Of a DNA stretch of 64,000 nt, positions 46,041-54,310 are shown piece after piece. The stretch spans positions 186,001-250,000 of the forward strand of contig NZ_JAEPWN010000005.1 in the NCBI RefSeq assembly GCF_016654005.1, given 5' to 3'. The stretch's first letter is position 1. Every line of letters begins with the position of its first letter. This DNA comes from Brevundimonas nasdae (lineage in GTDB: Bacteria > Pseudomonadota > Alphaproteobacteria > Caulobacterales > Caulobacteraceae). The notes under the pieces were generated by a model. The model had not been told where the DNA came from. It did no database searches and was given only the letters and a program-made list of their open reading frames with translations. Made by a program: the position numbers and the translations under genes.

Positions 46041-47053
46041 CCGAAGGGCTCCATGAGGGTGTCGACGGCCTGATCGAGGCGTTCGTCATGACGATCCTCC
46101 AGGCTCAGATACAGGGAGAGGCGATCCACGACGGGTCCGTGATGGCAAAGCAGACGGGGATCGTAAGACCAGGTTTCGATGCGGATGGCTTCCGGGTCCC
46201 GATCGTCGGCCGGCTGAAGGTCGTGCTGGTAGACCAGCCCCTTCCACTGACGTGCGGAGACCGCCCGGACTTCATGAACGGGAGGACCGAGGAGGGTGTA
46301 CTCCGACAAAGCGGATTCCCCGGCCAGCGGCAGTGCCTGGGCCTCAGGAAACGGCCTGACCAAGCGACGGGCACGGACGGGCGACTGAAGCAAGTCACGG
46401 ACCGCCCGCCAGAGGTCGTCGCCCTCCTGCTTGAAAGCGATGCGACGCTCCCGGCCGCGAACATCGATGCCGAGAATGCCGTGCCGCTGCAGTTCATCAA
46501 CCACCCGCCCAGTGCTCATGGCGGAATATTGAAACCGCTCGGCCAGGGACTTGGGCGTCTGGCCATCGAGGTCCTCACGAAGCAACGAGGCCAGGACCAC
46601 GACCTGGGCGGCCGGCGTCAACTGCTCCACGGCCGGCCGGACCTCTGACCGGAAATACTCGCGCAGATCAGCGCCGAGCTCGGGCAGGAACAGCTGATTG
46701 CCGGGAACGATGAAGTTGACGCCCTGCTGGATAAGACGCTGTCGGTTGGCCGAGCTCAGGGCGTCCGTGAGGAAGACGACCATGAACGCGTCCGATGTCG
46801 AGCGGGCGGTCTGGATATGTTTGGCGATCGTGGCCGGGGTTTCCGCGTCCTGGCCGGGCGTGGCGAGAATGAGCAGCTTTCGTCCAAACAGGCTCGTTTC
46901 GGCGAGACGATAGCGATCCGTCAGGAAGAACGGCAGGAGGCCCACGTCGGCCTCCTTGAACGTCAATCGGATGTCGAACAGCTGCGTGACGTAGGCCGCC
47001 GCATCGTCGAAGAGACGGCCCAAGCTCCCAAAAGATGTCGCGTTCGATAACAT
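46031..47053 (-). CDS. Winged-helix regulator/antitoxin-like partner of nucleotidyltransferase
   Basis: 340 residues from the ATG at 47053 (MLSNATSFGSLG); a start at 47086 adds 11 residues but would place the operator inside the gene. Residues ~70-130 (LFGRKLLILATPGQDAETPATIAKHI...AFMVVFLTDALSS) form an alpha/beta domain. LTPAAQVVVLASLLREDLDGQTPKSLAERFQYSAMSTGRVVDELQRHGILGI is a MarR-like winged helix, followed by an AbiEi-like C-terminal region. It overlaps the nucleotidyltransferase, as antitoxins of this class do. Autoregulation is suggested by four repeats at the start. Confidence 0.65.
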   Translation of the reverse strand: MLSNATSFGSLGRLFDDAAAYVTQLFDIRLTFKEADVGLLPFFLTDRYRLAETSLFGRKLLILATPGQDAETPATIAKHIQTARSTSDAFMVVFLTDALSSANRQRLIQQGVNFIVPGNQLFLPELGADLREYFRSEVRPAVEQLTPAAQVVVLASLLREDLDGQTPKSLAERFQYSAMSTGRVVDELQRHGILGIDVRGRERRIAFKQEGDDLWRAVRDLLQSPVRARRLVRPFPEAQALPLAGESALSEYTLLGPPVHEVRAVSARQWKGLVYQHDLQPADDRDPEAIRIETWSYDPRLLCHHGPVVDRLSLYLSLEDRHDERLDQAVDTLMEPFGWS

Positions 47054-47102
47054 TGGGCCGCACGATAACACTGGCAATGTTACCATTCAATCTAATGTTA
47101 TT
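47046..47102. promoter_or_regulatory. Four-site candidate operator upstream of winged-helix gene
   Basis: Two direct copies GATAACA(T/C)T at 47046 and 47064 (18 bp apart) face two inverted copies AATGTTA(C/T)(C/T) at 47076 and 47094 (again 18 bp apart). Symmetric spacing suggests cooperative binding of a dimeric repressor, most simply the gene product itself. Confidence 0.52.
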
Positions 47103-47153
47103 ATTGTTGTCGTGACGGCGTTTCAGCCACCGGTCCGCCTGCAATCGCCAACG

Positions 47154-48677
47154 TCAGGCTCGGGGCTCCATTGGAAGAAGGTCCGCGTCACGTTCGAGGT
47201 CTTCGCGCCTGAGCCGACGCCCCTCCAGGAGCAGCCAGTCGAGTCGTTCCCGGAGTTGATCGTCAGAAAAGCCGGGCGCCCAGGCGAGCGGCGTCAGTTC
47301 GATGAGCGCCTCCTCCTGGCCCATCCGGAACTCCCCCGTCAGGGTGGTCAGTTCGATGGTCAGGCTGATGCTCTGGGACCGATGCCGGTTGTAGTCGTCG
47401 ATCAGCCCCAGATACTCATAGTTCTCATCTGCGCGCGCTCGCGCGGCGGGCATGTCGACGTCGTGTTTTCGGTTGGGCGCGATATCGGTCGCGAGATCAC
47501 GAAGATCGGAGATGCTCAGCGCATTCTCCGAATACGAGGCGTCGATCGATCGCAGGTCCGTCACGACCTGGCGGCAGTCCTGACAGATGTATACGACCCG
47601 ATAGGATCGGAACGCCCCCATCCAGCTCTCATCCCCGACACGCCAGAACAAGGCCTGGGGATCGGCCTCGGCCGTGAAAACCATATGACGATGCAGGCGT
47701 CCGGTCCATTTGCCCTTTCCCGAAAGTCGGAGTGCCTCGCTCCGATCGCGCCGGCAGACCTCGCACCGCCAGTCCGGGACGACCCGCCGCCAGGGTGTCT
47801 CGACGCCTTGGGAGGTCCTGAAGGCCGCGAGGTCTTCGAGGCTCGGTCTTCGCGAGGCGGTCCGCTTGAGACGGGGCGAAACGCCAAAGCCGTCGTGACG
47901 CACCGAGCGCTCCGAAACGATGCCGGGTATCCGATAAAGGCTTTCTGCGTCGTGGCCCTGCTGCGATGCGAGGCGGGGCACGATCGACGTCAGGACGTGT
48001 GGGCTCCAGAACTGCGGGGGATTGCCCTGGATGCGATGGCCTCCCGCTTTCAGACGCCCCGCAAGAATGTCGAGAAAGGCGAGCCGGTCCGCGACGTCGC
48101 GCTCGACCTCGTTCCAGACGTCACGGACCGCCTCGTCGTCGATCCCATGCATCCGGTTGGGCTGAACCCGGATGAAGCGCATGATCTCGCGGGGCGAGAA
48201 GCTGAAATAGCTGGGGATCAGGTCGCCGAGCCGGCCCTTGGCCTTCCCCTCGGCCGTATTGCAATCGTTGCAGATCAGGGTGGTGAAGAACCGCATGGTG
48301 AGGTCCTTGCAGGCGTCGACGCCGCGCCGAAGGTCCCGGCTTTCCGGGGTCCGGTCCTCAATGTTCACGAGCGGGCGGAGCATCTTTTTGGCGTGATCGC
48401 GCAGGTGGTCGTGATGCCATTCCAGCTGGCACAGAAGGACACCGTTATCGCTGACCCGCGCGATCTCGGGCTTGCGGCGCTGACAGGCCTCACAGACCCA
48501 GTCACGCCGGACCTCGGCCCAATTGCTGTTCAGATTGAGCTTCTGCGCGCCCAGGCTGAGCATCAGGGCCTTGGTTTGCCGGCTCCAGGCGCCGTCTGCC
48601 TGAGGAAGCAGGGACTCAAGGTCCTCGTCGGAAACCGCTCTGAGGTCGGGCATGACGAGTGAGAAGGATGCGGTCAT
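47154..48677 (-). CDS. HNH-nuclease-like protein with two cysteine/histidine modules
   Basis: 507 residues. Module 1: CEACQRRK, LEWHHDHLRDHAKK and ICNDCNTAEGKAK form an HNH-like zinc finger nuclease core (residues ~60-145). Module 2: CEVCRRDRSEAL, LHRHMVFTAEAD and YICQDCRQVV (residues ~310-385) repeat the cysteine pattern but without the HHDH triad, so it is probably structural. The C-terminus is helical. It precedes the 143-residue hypothetical gene in a conserved order. A truncated paralogue is at 3031-3897. No family name is certain; nuclease function is inferred from the motif. Confidence 0.72.
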   Translation of the reverse strand: MTASFSLVMPDLRAVSDEDLESLLPQADGAWSRQTKALMLSLGAQKLNLNSNWAEVRRDWVCEACQRRKPEIARVSDNGVLLCQLEWHHDHLRDHAKKMLRPLVNIEDRTPESRDLRRGVDACKDLTMRFFTTLICNDCNTAEGKAKGRLGDLIPSYFSFSPREIMRFIRVQPNRMHGIDDEAVRDVWNEVERDVADRLAFLDILAGRLKAGGHRIQGNPPQFWSPHVLTSIVPRLASQQGHDAESLYRIPGIVSERSVRHDGFGVSPRLKRTASRRPSLEDLAAFRTSQGVETPWRRVVPDWRCEVCRRDRSEALRLSGKGKWTGRLHRHMVFTAEADPQALFWRVGDESWMGAFRSYRVVYICQDCRQVVTDLRSIDASYSENALSISDLRDLATDIAPNRKHDVDMPAARARADENYEYLGLIDDYNRHRSQSISLTIELTTLTGEFRMGQEEALIELTPLAWAPGFSDDQLRERLDWLLLEGRRLRREDLERDADLLPMEPRA

Positions 48678-48788
48678 CGAGGAATCCGGATGTTCAAGAC
48701 GGACTGCCTCGAGTGTGCGCCAGATTCGGACGTTCGTTCGACATCGACTCGGGGGTCGCCGGTTCCAGAGCTCGCGGGTCGGGAGTAG

Positions 48789-49220
48789 TCAGGCGCGTCC
48801 GGCCGGCGCGCCGCCTGACTCCGCCAAGGGCAGCTCCATCGCGTAGCACCAGTAGATCAACAGGGCCTCGGTCAGCGCCCTGTCGTCCATTCCCGAAGGA
48901 AAGGTCGTTCCTGCACGCTCGCCGGCGATTTCATTGACCTGGATCACTGAAAGCGCCTGCGTCAGGCGAGAGCCCAGCACCCGGCCGGCCTCCGGCGAAA
49001 CCCGTTTCCAGCGCTTGAGGCGCACGCGATCCTCAATCGCCGCGTCGGCTGCGGGTTCCGATGCCGGGGCATAGGCGACGTCGTGCCACGGCGCGAAATA
49101 CTGCGCCTCCGGCCAGAGCAGCCGAGACTGGTCGCTCCACGAAATGACGACCGGCCTGCTCTGTTCCGATCGCGAGATCGCGCTTTCGCAGAACGTCCTC
49201 AGAAGCTCGAACTTGTCCAT
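48789..49220 (-). CDS. Conserved hypothetical protein (143 aa), copy 2
   Basis: Same length as 4009-4440. The N-terminus MDKFELLRTFCESAISR and the segment SRLLWPEAQYFAPWHDVAYA are retained, as are RVLGSRLTQAL and LLIYWCYAMELPLAESGG. Conserved residues cluster in these three segments, giving a guide to functional parts. The protein is probably soluble. Function unknown. Confidence 0.7.
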   Translation of the reverse strand: MDKFELLRTFCESAISRSEQSRPVVISWSDQSRLLWPEAQYFAPWHDVAYAPASEPAADAAIEDRVRLKRWKRVSPEAGRVLGSRLTQALSVIQVNEIAGERAGTTFPSGMDDRALTEALLIYWCYAMELPLAESGGAPAGRA

Positions 49221-49253
49221 ATCGGTCTCACCAGGCCCTGAAGAACGACGCCG

Positions 49254-49778
49254 TCATCGCTGTCTGAGGTTCGACGCCGGAAGGTCGTTGAGCTCACAGA
49301 TCAGGGCCCGACAGCGATCGAATATGATCGCTGCCAGGTTCGGCGGATAGACGTGCTCGCTCCCGTGGGCGATCTCGTTGCGAATCTGGACGAGCAACTG
49401 GTGATCGTCGCCCCACTGACTTTTTTGCGGCGGCGATAAAATGTTCCGATCAACCGCATAGCTCAGACGCCTTGCGAGGCCGGGCATCTTCTTGGCGTCA
49501 GCGCCCAGTCGGGTCTTCAGCGCGAACTCGAGACTGGCCAGGGCCTGGCCGGTGGCGACCACCATCAGTTCATAATCGAGCCAGCCGTAGATCAAGGCGT
49601 TCAGGGCGCGCGCGTAGATCCTGACCACGACGTCCGGCGCGCCCGCAGGCAGCTCCAGATCCGCGACCATGTCGTAGTGGTCGCGGAAGCTCAACGGGCG
49701 CAGGCCGTCGACCGGGTCATCCGTCATTACGATCCGGTATCGGGCGTCGGGCTCCAGCGCCTCCGCATAGGTTTTCAT
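49254..49778 (-). CDS. HEPN-like protein with R-X4-H motif, copy 2
   Basis: 174 residues starting MKTYAEALEPDARYRIVMTDDPVDG at 49778. The motif RNEIAHGSEHVYPPNL is intact, as are the preceding LASLEFALKTRLGADAKKMPGLARRL helices. It sits in the regulatory block between the 143-residue gene and the divergent DUF7662-type gene, all adjoining the trb operon. In HEPN RNases the R-X4-H pair is catalytic, but many HEPN-like proteins are not nucleases. Confidence 0.6.
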   Translation of the reverse strand: MKTYAEALEPDARYRIVMTDDPVDGLRPLSFRDHYDMVADLELPAGAPDVVVRIYARALNALIYGWLDYELMVVATGQALASLEFALKTRLGADAKKMPGLARRLSYAVDRNILSPPQKSQWGDDHQLLVQIRNEIAHGSEHVYPPNLAAIIFDRCRALICELNDLPASNLRQR

Positions 49779-49824
49779 CGCGTCTGTCCCTTGGCAATAG
49801 CGGCGCTGTCCGGCTTTGTAGGTC
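49779..49824. promoter_or_regulatory. Divergent promoter region, copy 2
   Basis: Identical in all 46 bases to 4999-5044 and flanked by identical 5' coding ends. It contains the short inverted elements GCGGCGCTGTCCGGC and CTTTGTAGGTC near the DUF7662 start. Conservation in otherwise diverged copies supports regulatory function. Confidence 0.55.
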
Positions 49825-50070
49825 ATGGGCAAGTACGATCCGCTTCGGGACTATCTCCGCAAACTGAAGACCGATGAAGTCGAGCTCTCTTTCGCCGAGA
49901 TGGAGCGAAAGATCGGCTATATGCTGCCCAAGAGCGCCAGCCTGCCGCAGTGGTGGGCGAACACAACCGACCCGGCCGCGACCCACGTTCAACGCAAGGC
50001 TTGGGGCGACGCCGGCTTCGACGCCTTTCTGATCGCCGGCGCCGACCGCGTCCGTTTCAAGCGGGTCTAA
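49825..50070 (+). CDS. DUF7662-type small protein, copy 2
   Basis: 81 residues: MGKYDPLRDYLRKLKTDEVELSF, ERKIGYMLPKSASLPQWWA, and AWGDAGFDAFLIAGADRVRFKRV. Substitutions relative to copy 1 cluster in the linkers, while GYMLPKSASLPQWWA is unchanged. Likely a small nucleic-acid- or protein-binding domain; no function is established for the family. Confidence 0.75.
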   Translation: MGKYDPLRDYLRKLKTDEVELSFAEMERKIGYMLPKSASLPQWWANTTDPAATHVQRKAWGDAGFDAFLIAGADRVRFKRV

Positions 50071-50087
50071 TCGACCCGGTCCGCCCC

Positions 50088-50492
50088 CTAGCCTCCGAAG
50101 TCGAACGCAGCCTGGTTCTCCGGAACACCAGATTTCCGTTTCCGACGGCTCCGGACGGGCTGATCCGAACCGGTCGCAACCTCAAGCGCCGGTGATCTAG
50201 GCGGCTCTTCCAGGGTTCTCCTGACTGGCGGTTTAACCGGTGCCGGCGCCGCCACTATGGCCCGGGGCTCCGGCAGACGCCTCGGTGTCCTCGCCCGTCG
50301 CCACGCCAGCAGCTCGCTCTGCCACCATCCGACCCGGTTTTGCGAGACCTGGACGCAGGCCGGGAAATCTCCGGTCTTCTGCATGCGCCAGACCGTTGTC
50401 CGGCTCAGACCGCAGATCACCTTCACCTGCGACCAGGGGAGAATCCGGTCTTCCAAATCGTCGAACGGAGGCGGCTCGCTCACACTGTCCAT
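50088..50492 (-). CDS. AlpA-family HTH regulator, copy 2
   Basis: 134 residues from MDSVSEPPPFDDLEDRILPW. The recognition region ICGLSRTTVWRMQKTGDFPACVQVSQNRVGWW is identical to copy 1 except for one residue (Q for S), so both probably bind the same DNA. The linker before the basic C-terminus is strongly diverged. It is the last gene of the minus-strand series running from trbB, 17 bp from the convergent DUF7662 stop. Confidence 0.85.
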   Translation of the reverse strand: MDSVSEPPPFDDLEDRILPWSQVKVICGLSRTTVWRMQKTGDFPACVQVSQNRVGWWQSELLAWRRARTPRRLPEPRAIVAAPAPVKPPVRRTLEEPPRSPALEVATGSDQPVRSRRKRKSGVPENQAAFDFGG

Positions 50493-50686
50493 GACACCGC
50501 CTCGTCTGCCCGGCGCTCCAGAACCTCGGCCAGCAAGCGGGCGTCTCGCGCCGCATCCACCGGATCTCGAACCTCCCAGCTGCGAAGAACGTCCTTCAGG
50601 GCGAAGCTGACCGCCGGGTCGATCAGCAGGTCCGCCACGCTGGGCACCCACTCCGTTCTGAACCCTTCCAATCCCGCCTCAGCCAT
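50480..50686 (-). CDS. Small hypothetical protein (68 aa), copy 2
   Basis: MAEAGLEGFRTEWVPSVADLLIDPAVSFALKDVLRSWEVRDPVDAARDARLL is followed by LAEVLERRADEAVSW. Nearly the whole core is identical to copy 1; changes lie at the ends. Tight overlap with both neighbours. It might be an adaptor to the AlpA-like protein; family unknown. Confidence 0.65.
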   Translation of the reverse strand: MAEAGLEGFRTEWVPSVADLLIDPAVSFALKDVLRSWEVRDPVDAARDARLLAEVLERRADEAVSWTV

Positions 50687-50960
50687 GACGCCGCCCCCTG
50701 GCTGCGGGCGGGGCAGACGCGCGAAGGTCGCTGACCTGGTTCAAGGCCCAGGCGCGCAGCACGCCGCGCGGATAGTAGGGCCTGTGCCGAACGTGGAGAC
50801 AAGGCGGGCCGTTGCCGCCCGTCGACCACAGCCGGGCGAGTGTCTCGGGCTTCATGCGGATGCCGAACTGGATCAGGAAGGCGGACGCTTCCTTGCGGGT
50901 CAGCAGATCCTCATCGGCGGCGTCAGTCACCGCCGCCACCGGTTCTGTCGCGGGAATCAT
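50679..50960 (-). CDS. Excisionase-like helix-turn-helix protein, copy 2
   Basis: 93 residues from the ATG at 50960, coupled by ATGA to the lytic transglycosylase stop. The HTH LTRKEASAFLIQFGIRMKPETLARLW and the winged RPYYPRGVLRAWAL segment are kept. In this position, downstream of trb genes, such proteins may control transfer or excision. Confidence 0.8.
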   Translation of the reverse strand: MIPATEPVAAVTDAADEDLLTRKEASAFLIQFGIRMKPETLARLWSTGGNGPPCLHVRHRPYYPRGVLRAWALNQVSDLRASAPPAARGRRHG

Positions 50961-51562
50961 CGGCTGGGCTCCGGGGCCCGGCACTCCCGGGAATTGCGGG
51001 CGCCCCTCCCGGCCGAGAGCGCGAGGTAGCAGTCAACGGCTGCGGCCACATAGGCTTGCGTCTCCGCTATGTTCGGTATGCGCCCGAGCCGGGCGACGCG
51101 ATCCGGTCCCGAATTATACGCCGCGAACGCCAGCCGGACGTCCCCGAAGCGGAGCAGCTGCCGGGCCAGATAATCCGCTCCGCCGTTGAGGTTCTCGATC
51201 GGATCGAACCGGTCCCTGACCGCGAGATCCGCCGCCGTTCCAGGCATCAACTGCGTCAGGCCACCGGCGCCGACCGGAGACACGGCATCGACCCGGTATG
51301 CGGATTCCACGATCACCAGGGCATGAAGCATCTTGGGGTCGATCCCGTGGCGCTCGGCGGCGACGGCGATCGCGTCCATGAACGGCTGGGACAGGGGCGG
51401 AAGTCGGGGCGTGAGGTCGTCGACGCCCGCCACGTCCGACACAGACTGCGCGGGGGGACGGCCGAACAGATCGCCGCCGGCGTTGCGCCAGTCGACCGTT
51501 TGAGCGGATGCGTTACCCGCTGCAAGCGCCAGGGCCAGAGCGGCCAGAAAGGGTCTCACCAT
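50957..51562 (-). CDS. Lytic transglycosylase of the conjugation system
   Basis: 201 residues with a signal peptide (MVRPFLAALALALAAGNASA, cleavage before QTVDW). The SLT domain: catalytic Glu86 in VIVESAYRVDAVS, GAGGLTQLMPGTA at 99-111, NLNGGADYLARQLLRFG, and AYNSGPDRVARLG at 149-161. It opens peptidoglycan for assembly of the trb type IV secretion channel (VirB1/TrbN-like role). It overlaps traF by 7 bp. The C-terminal half also exists as the chimeric tail at 6177-6525. Confidence 0.9.
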   Translation of the reverse strand: MVRPFLAALALALAAGNASAQTVDWRNAGGDLFGRPPAQSVSDVAGVDDLTPRLPPLSQPFMDAIAVAAERHGIDPKMLHALVIVESAYRVDAVSPVGAGGLTQLMPGTAADLAVRDRFDPIENLNGGADYLARQLLRFGDVRLAFAAYNSGPDRVARLGRIPNIAETQAYVAAAVDCYLALSAGRGARNSRECRAPEPSR

Positions 51563-52071
51563 GTCAGGGTCTCCCGAAACACCCCCTCCAGGTCTCGGGT
51601 CCGGACGGGGCCAAAATAGCGACTGTCGAAACTTCCCGGCGTGTCGCCGAGCAGGAAGAGCTCGTCCGGCGCGAGCCGACGGCAGCCGGTCCAGCCGGGC
51701 AGAGCCGCGCCGCGCCGATCACGATCCAGAACGTGAGCCACGCGGCCGGGCATTCGAACCGCACTTCCCTGCCGGCAGACGAGATCGCCGCCGACCGCCG
51801 CGACCCGTTTGATCAGAAGCAATTCCGCCGGCATGCCGAGCGCGCCCAGGTAGTGCCGGGCGATGGAAGGCTGGGGCAAAGCGACCATCGCACCCCTCTC
51901 CGGCGCGCCTCCAGGCTGTCGCAGATAGAGGCCACGCGGCACGCTGGGGCTCTCGTTGACCAAAGCCAGGGCTGGCGTCTGCTCGGCAATCAGAGCGCCC
52001 AGGCTCAGGAAGAAGACGGTGACGCCGAGCACGGCCCAGCGGTTTCCAGTATCGAGAGGGGTCCAGGTCAT
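51556..52071 (-). CDS. traF: TraF-type signal-peptidase-like serine protease (S26)
   Basis: 171 residues. One N-terminal membrane span (WAVLGVTVFFLSLGALIAEQ). The S26 dyad is Ser43 in SPSVPRGLYL and Lys88 in LLIKRVAAVGGD, with a C-terminal ELFLLGDTPGSFDSRYFGPV box. In RP4-type systems TraF matures and cyclises the TrbC pilin. It overlaps trbI by 4 bp. Complete. Confidence 0.9.
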   Translation of the reverse strand: MTWTPLDTGNRWAVLGVTVFFLSLGALIAEQTPALALVNESPSVPRGLYLRQPGGAPERGAMVALPQPSIARHYLGALGMPAELLLIKRVAAVGGDLVCRQGSAVRMPGRVAHVLDRDRRGAALPGWTGCRRLAPDELFLLGDTPGSFDSRYFGPVRTRDLEGVFRETLTW

Positions 52072-53285
52072 GGCCGGTAAGGCTCCAGGATCAGGTCGCG
52101 GGTGATCATCACGCGGACCGGCGCGCCGGCGCGCAGACGGATCGACGGCCGGACGTCCAGCTCCCGGTCCACGAGCCGCCCCCCGACCTGGGAGCCCTCG
52201 ATGGCGGCGGCGTCCCCGGCGTCGCCGAGCAGGCCGCCCGAACCCTCGCCATCTCCGTCTCGGGCGATTTGGCCGAGGGTGGTGATCGCGCCGGCGAACA
52301 GGGTTCCGACCAGCAAGGGGAATAGCCGCCGATCGACATGGCCGCGCACGCCCACGGCGCCTTGCGCATCAACGCCGGGCTCACCGGTCAGCACCAAGCT
52401 CTTGCCGTTGGGCAGGATCAGCCGGTCCCAGGTCAGGAAGGCCCTCCGGTCGCCATAGGCGCTTTCGCCCTCATGACGGCCGATAAGCCGGGTCCCTTGG
52501 GGCAGGACGAGATGGCGGCCGCTGACGGTGTCATAGACATTCTGCGACACCGTCGCGACGACCGGCCCGGCGCGCGCGGTGTCCACCCCGGTCAACAGGA
52601 CCACAGGAATGATCGCGCCAGCCTTCAGCTCATAGGGCGACAGCGGCGCCGTCAGGGTGTGGCCATTATAGGTGGCGCCGACGTCCGCAGCGTCCGCACG
52701 AGCGCCGGCCGTCGCTGGACCCGCCCCGGCATGCGCGGCAGGACCGGCCCCGGTTGACGCCCCCTCGAAGAACAAGCCCGATCGCGCCGCCTGTTCGCCC
52801 GGACTTGGCCCGGTCGCCCGGTTCGTCCGCGATGGCGCATAACCGGCGCTATACCGGGCCGGCGCGGGCGGCGGCGGGGGAACACCAGGCTCAGCCGTCT
52901 CGGGCTCGGCCCCATGGCGCGGCTCGGGCAGCCGGTCATAGGTCGCGGGCTGGTCGGTGACCGCTTCGGAGGGTCGAACGGAGCCCCGGGCCTGCTCTTC
53001 CCGGCCCTCGACGGCGCGGAGCCGGGCGCTGTCGCGCAGTTCCGGCTGGACGACGAAGGCCCAGGCCAGGGAGCCGGAGACGAGGATCACGCCGCCGATC
53101 ACGATCGTCTGGACGACCGACTTGCGCAGCCGGGTGACCGGCGGACGCGGCGCCCGCATCGACAAACCAGGCGGCGGCGCCTTGGCCTTGCTGGTAAGGT
53201 CGGGTCTGACCTCAGGGTCGACGCCGGACCCTGCCGAAGAAGCGACGTCGTCGGGATTGTGGGGGGTATCCTGGAACGAGCTCAT
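52068..53285 (-). CDS. trbI: TrbI/VirB10-like type IV secretion protein
   Basis: 405 residues from the ATG at 53285 (MSSFQDTPHNPDD), coupled by ATGA to trbG. Cytoplasmic proline-rich N-terminus, one membrane span (VVQTIVIGGVILVSGSLAWAFVV), a long proline/glutamate-rich periplasmic linker, then the TrbI beta-barrel domain: LSPYELKAGAIIPVVLLTGVDT, QNVYDTVSGRHLVLPQGTRLIGRHEG and VMITRDLILEPY. It spans both membranes and couples energy to the outer core of the channel. Confidence 0.92.
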   Translation of the reverse strand: MSSFQDTPHNPDDVASSAGSGVDPEVRPDLTSKAKAPPPGLSMRAPRPPVTRLRKSVVQTIVIGGVILVSGSLAWAFVVQPELRDSARLRAVEGREEQARGSVRPSEAVTDQPATYDRLPEPRHGAEPETAEPGVPPPPPAPARYSAGYAPSRTNRATGPSPGEQAARSGLFFEGASTGAGPAAHAGAGPATAGARADAADVGATYNGHTLTAPLSPYELKAGAIIPVVLLTGVDTARAGPVVATVSQNVYDTVSGRHLVLPQGTRLIGRHEGESAYGDRRAFLTWDRLILPNGKSLVLTGEPGVDAQGAVGVRGHVDRRLFPLLVGTLFAGAITTLGQIARDGDGEGSGGLLGDAGDAAAIEGSQVGGRLVDRELDVRPSIRLRAGAPVRVMITRDLILEPYRP

Positions 53286-54310
53286 CGGGCGGCTCCCTGG
53301 AGGCGGCGGATACGAACGATCTGGGGGCGACGATCGCCGAGCCTGAGCTCGGCGCGATCGAAGACGCGATCGACGATGAACAGACCCCCGGCCTGGCGGT
53401 AGTTGACCATCTGGGTCTCGCCGTCGGCGGCGATCACGAACAGGGCCGGCGCTTCGTCGATCTGAAGATCGGGGTCGAAAGCGATGAAGGTGCGCTGCCC
53501 GTCGTTGAAGACCGAGGCCGGCGTCCACCGTGCACGGCGCCCTTGCGGCTCTATCCGATAGCGGGCGTCGATAGGCCCCTCCGGCATCGCCACCGGGTCC
53601 GACACGCGGATTTCCGCCGCCTCGGCGATCGGCGCCATGGCCGGGGGATCCATCGCCCCGGTGTCCCAGGCGACCGCCGCGTTGAACCCTGAGGCGTCAC
53701 CGCTCTTCAGGTCGATGAAATAGACCCGCCGGTTGGTGGTCAGGACCAGGTTGGTCTCGAGTCCTCGTTGCAGCGGCTTGAGGAGGACGTGGGTTCGCTG
53801 ACCTGCGCCCTCCCCGGACGTGGTCTCCCCGATCTGCCAGCGGACGGTGTCGCCGGCTGCCTTGGAGACCAGGATCTCGCCGGCCCCCAGGGTCAGGGTG
53901 GTGACCCGCAGAGGCGCCGTCCAGACCTCGAACACCCGACCCGGAGACCAGGCGAACACCTGGACCCCGCCGACGAAGGCGTCCGATCGCGAGGCGGCGC
54001 GGGCGTCGAGGTTGGCGGCGACGATGGCGCGGCGGCCGGTCATCCCCGTCGCTGGCGCCACGGCGGTCGGCTGGGCTTCATAGGGCGTGCCGACGGGAAC
54101 GGCGGGCGCCAGGGTCGCATCGGCGACCAGCGCATCATCGACTTGTACCGTCGATTGCGGCAGGGCTCCGGCTTCGGCGATGACGGCAGCCTCGGCCTCC
54201 ACGACAGGCAGGGGCGACATCGGCGGCGGCCCGGATGTTCGGCCGAACACGGCGCAGCCGGACAGGCTGAGGCCCAGGCCGGCCAGGATCAGGAAGCGTC
54301 GGGGGTCCAT
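53282..54310 (-). CDS. trbG: TrbG/VirB9-like type IV secretion protein
   Basis: 342 residues from the ATG at 54310 (MDPRRFLILAGLGLSLSGCAVFG), an apparent lipoprotein signal with lipobox LSGC, unusual because the VirB7-type lipoprotein is generally separate. The VirB9 domain is seen in VFAWSPGRVFEVWTAPLRVTTLTLGAGEIL and VVPGTGP-like tail FNDGQRTFIAFDPDLQIDEAPALFVI. It forms the outer membrane core complex with TrbI. It overlaps trbF by 22 bp. Confidence 0.9.
   Translation of the reverse strand: MDPRRFLILAGLGLSLSGCAVFGRTSGPPPMSPLPVVEAEAAVIAEAGALPQSTVQVDDALVADATLAPAVPVGTPYEAQPTAVAPATGMTGRRAIVAANLDARAASRSDAFVGGVQVFAWSPGRVFEVWTAPLRVTTLTLGAGEILVSKAAGDTVRWQIGETTSGEGAGQRTHVLLKPLQRGLETNLVLTTNRRVYFIDLKSGDASGFNAAVAWDTGAMDPPAMAPIAEAAEIRVSDPVAMPEGPIDARYRIEPQGRRARWTPASVFNDGQRTFIAFDPDLQIDEAPALFVIAADGETQMVNYRQAGGLFIVDRVFDRAELRLGDRRPQIVRIRRLQGAAR

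Larger units (their letters stand above)
47851..51305. repeat. Segmental duplication, copy 2 (continues into intact genes)
   Basis: Collinear counterpart of 3071-6525 at a constant offset of 44,780 bp. Here both edges run on into intact genes (the HNH-like gene on the left, the lytic transglycosylase and trb operon on the right), so this copy represents the ancestral arrangement. Confidence 0.92.

Noticed and set aside
47112..48662. 516-codon plus-strand frame
   Set aside because: It lies antisense to the HNH-like gene, which has motifs and a paralogue; the antisense frame has none.
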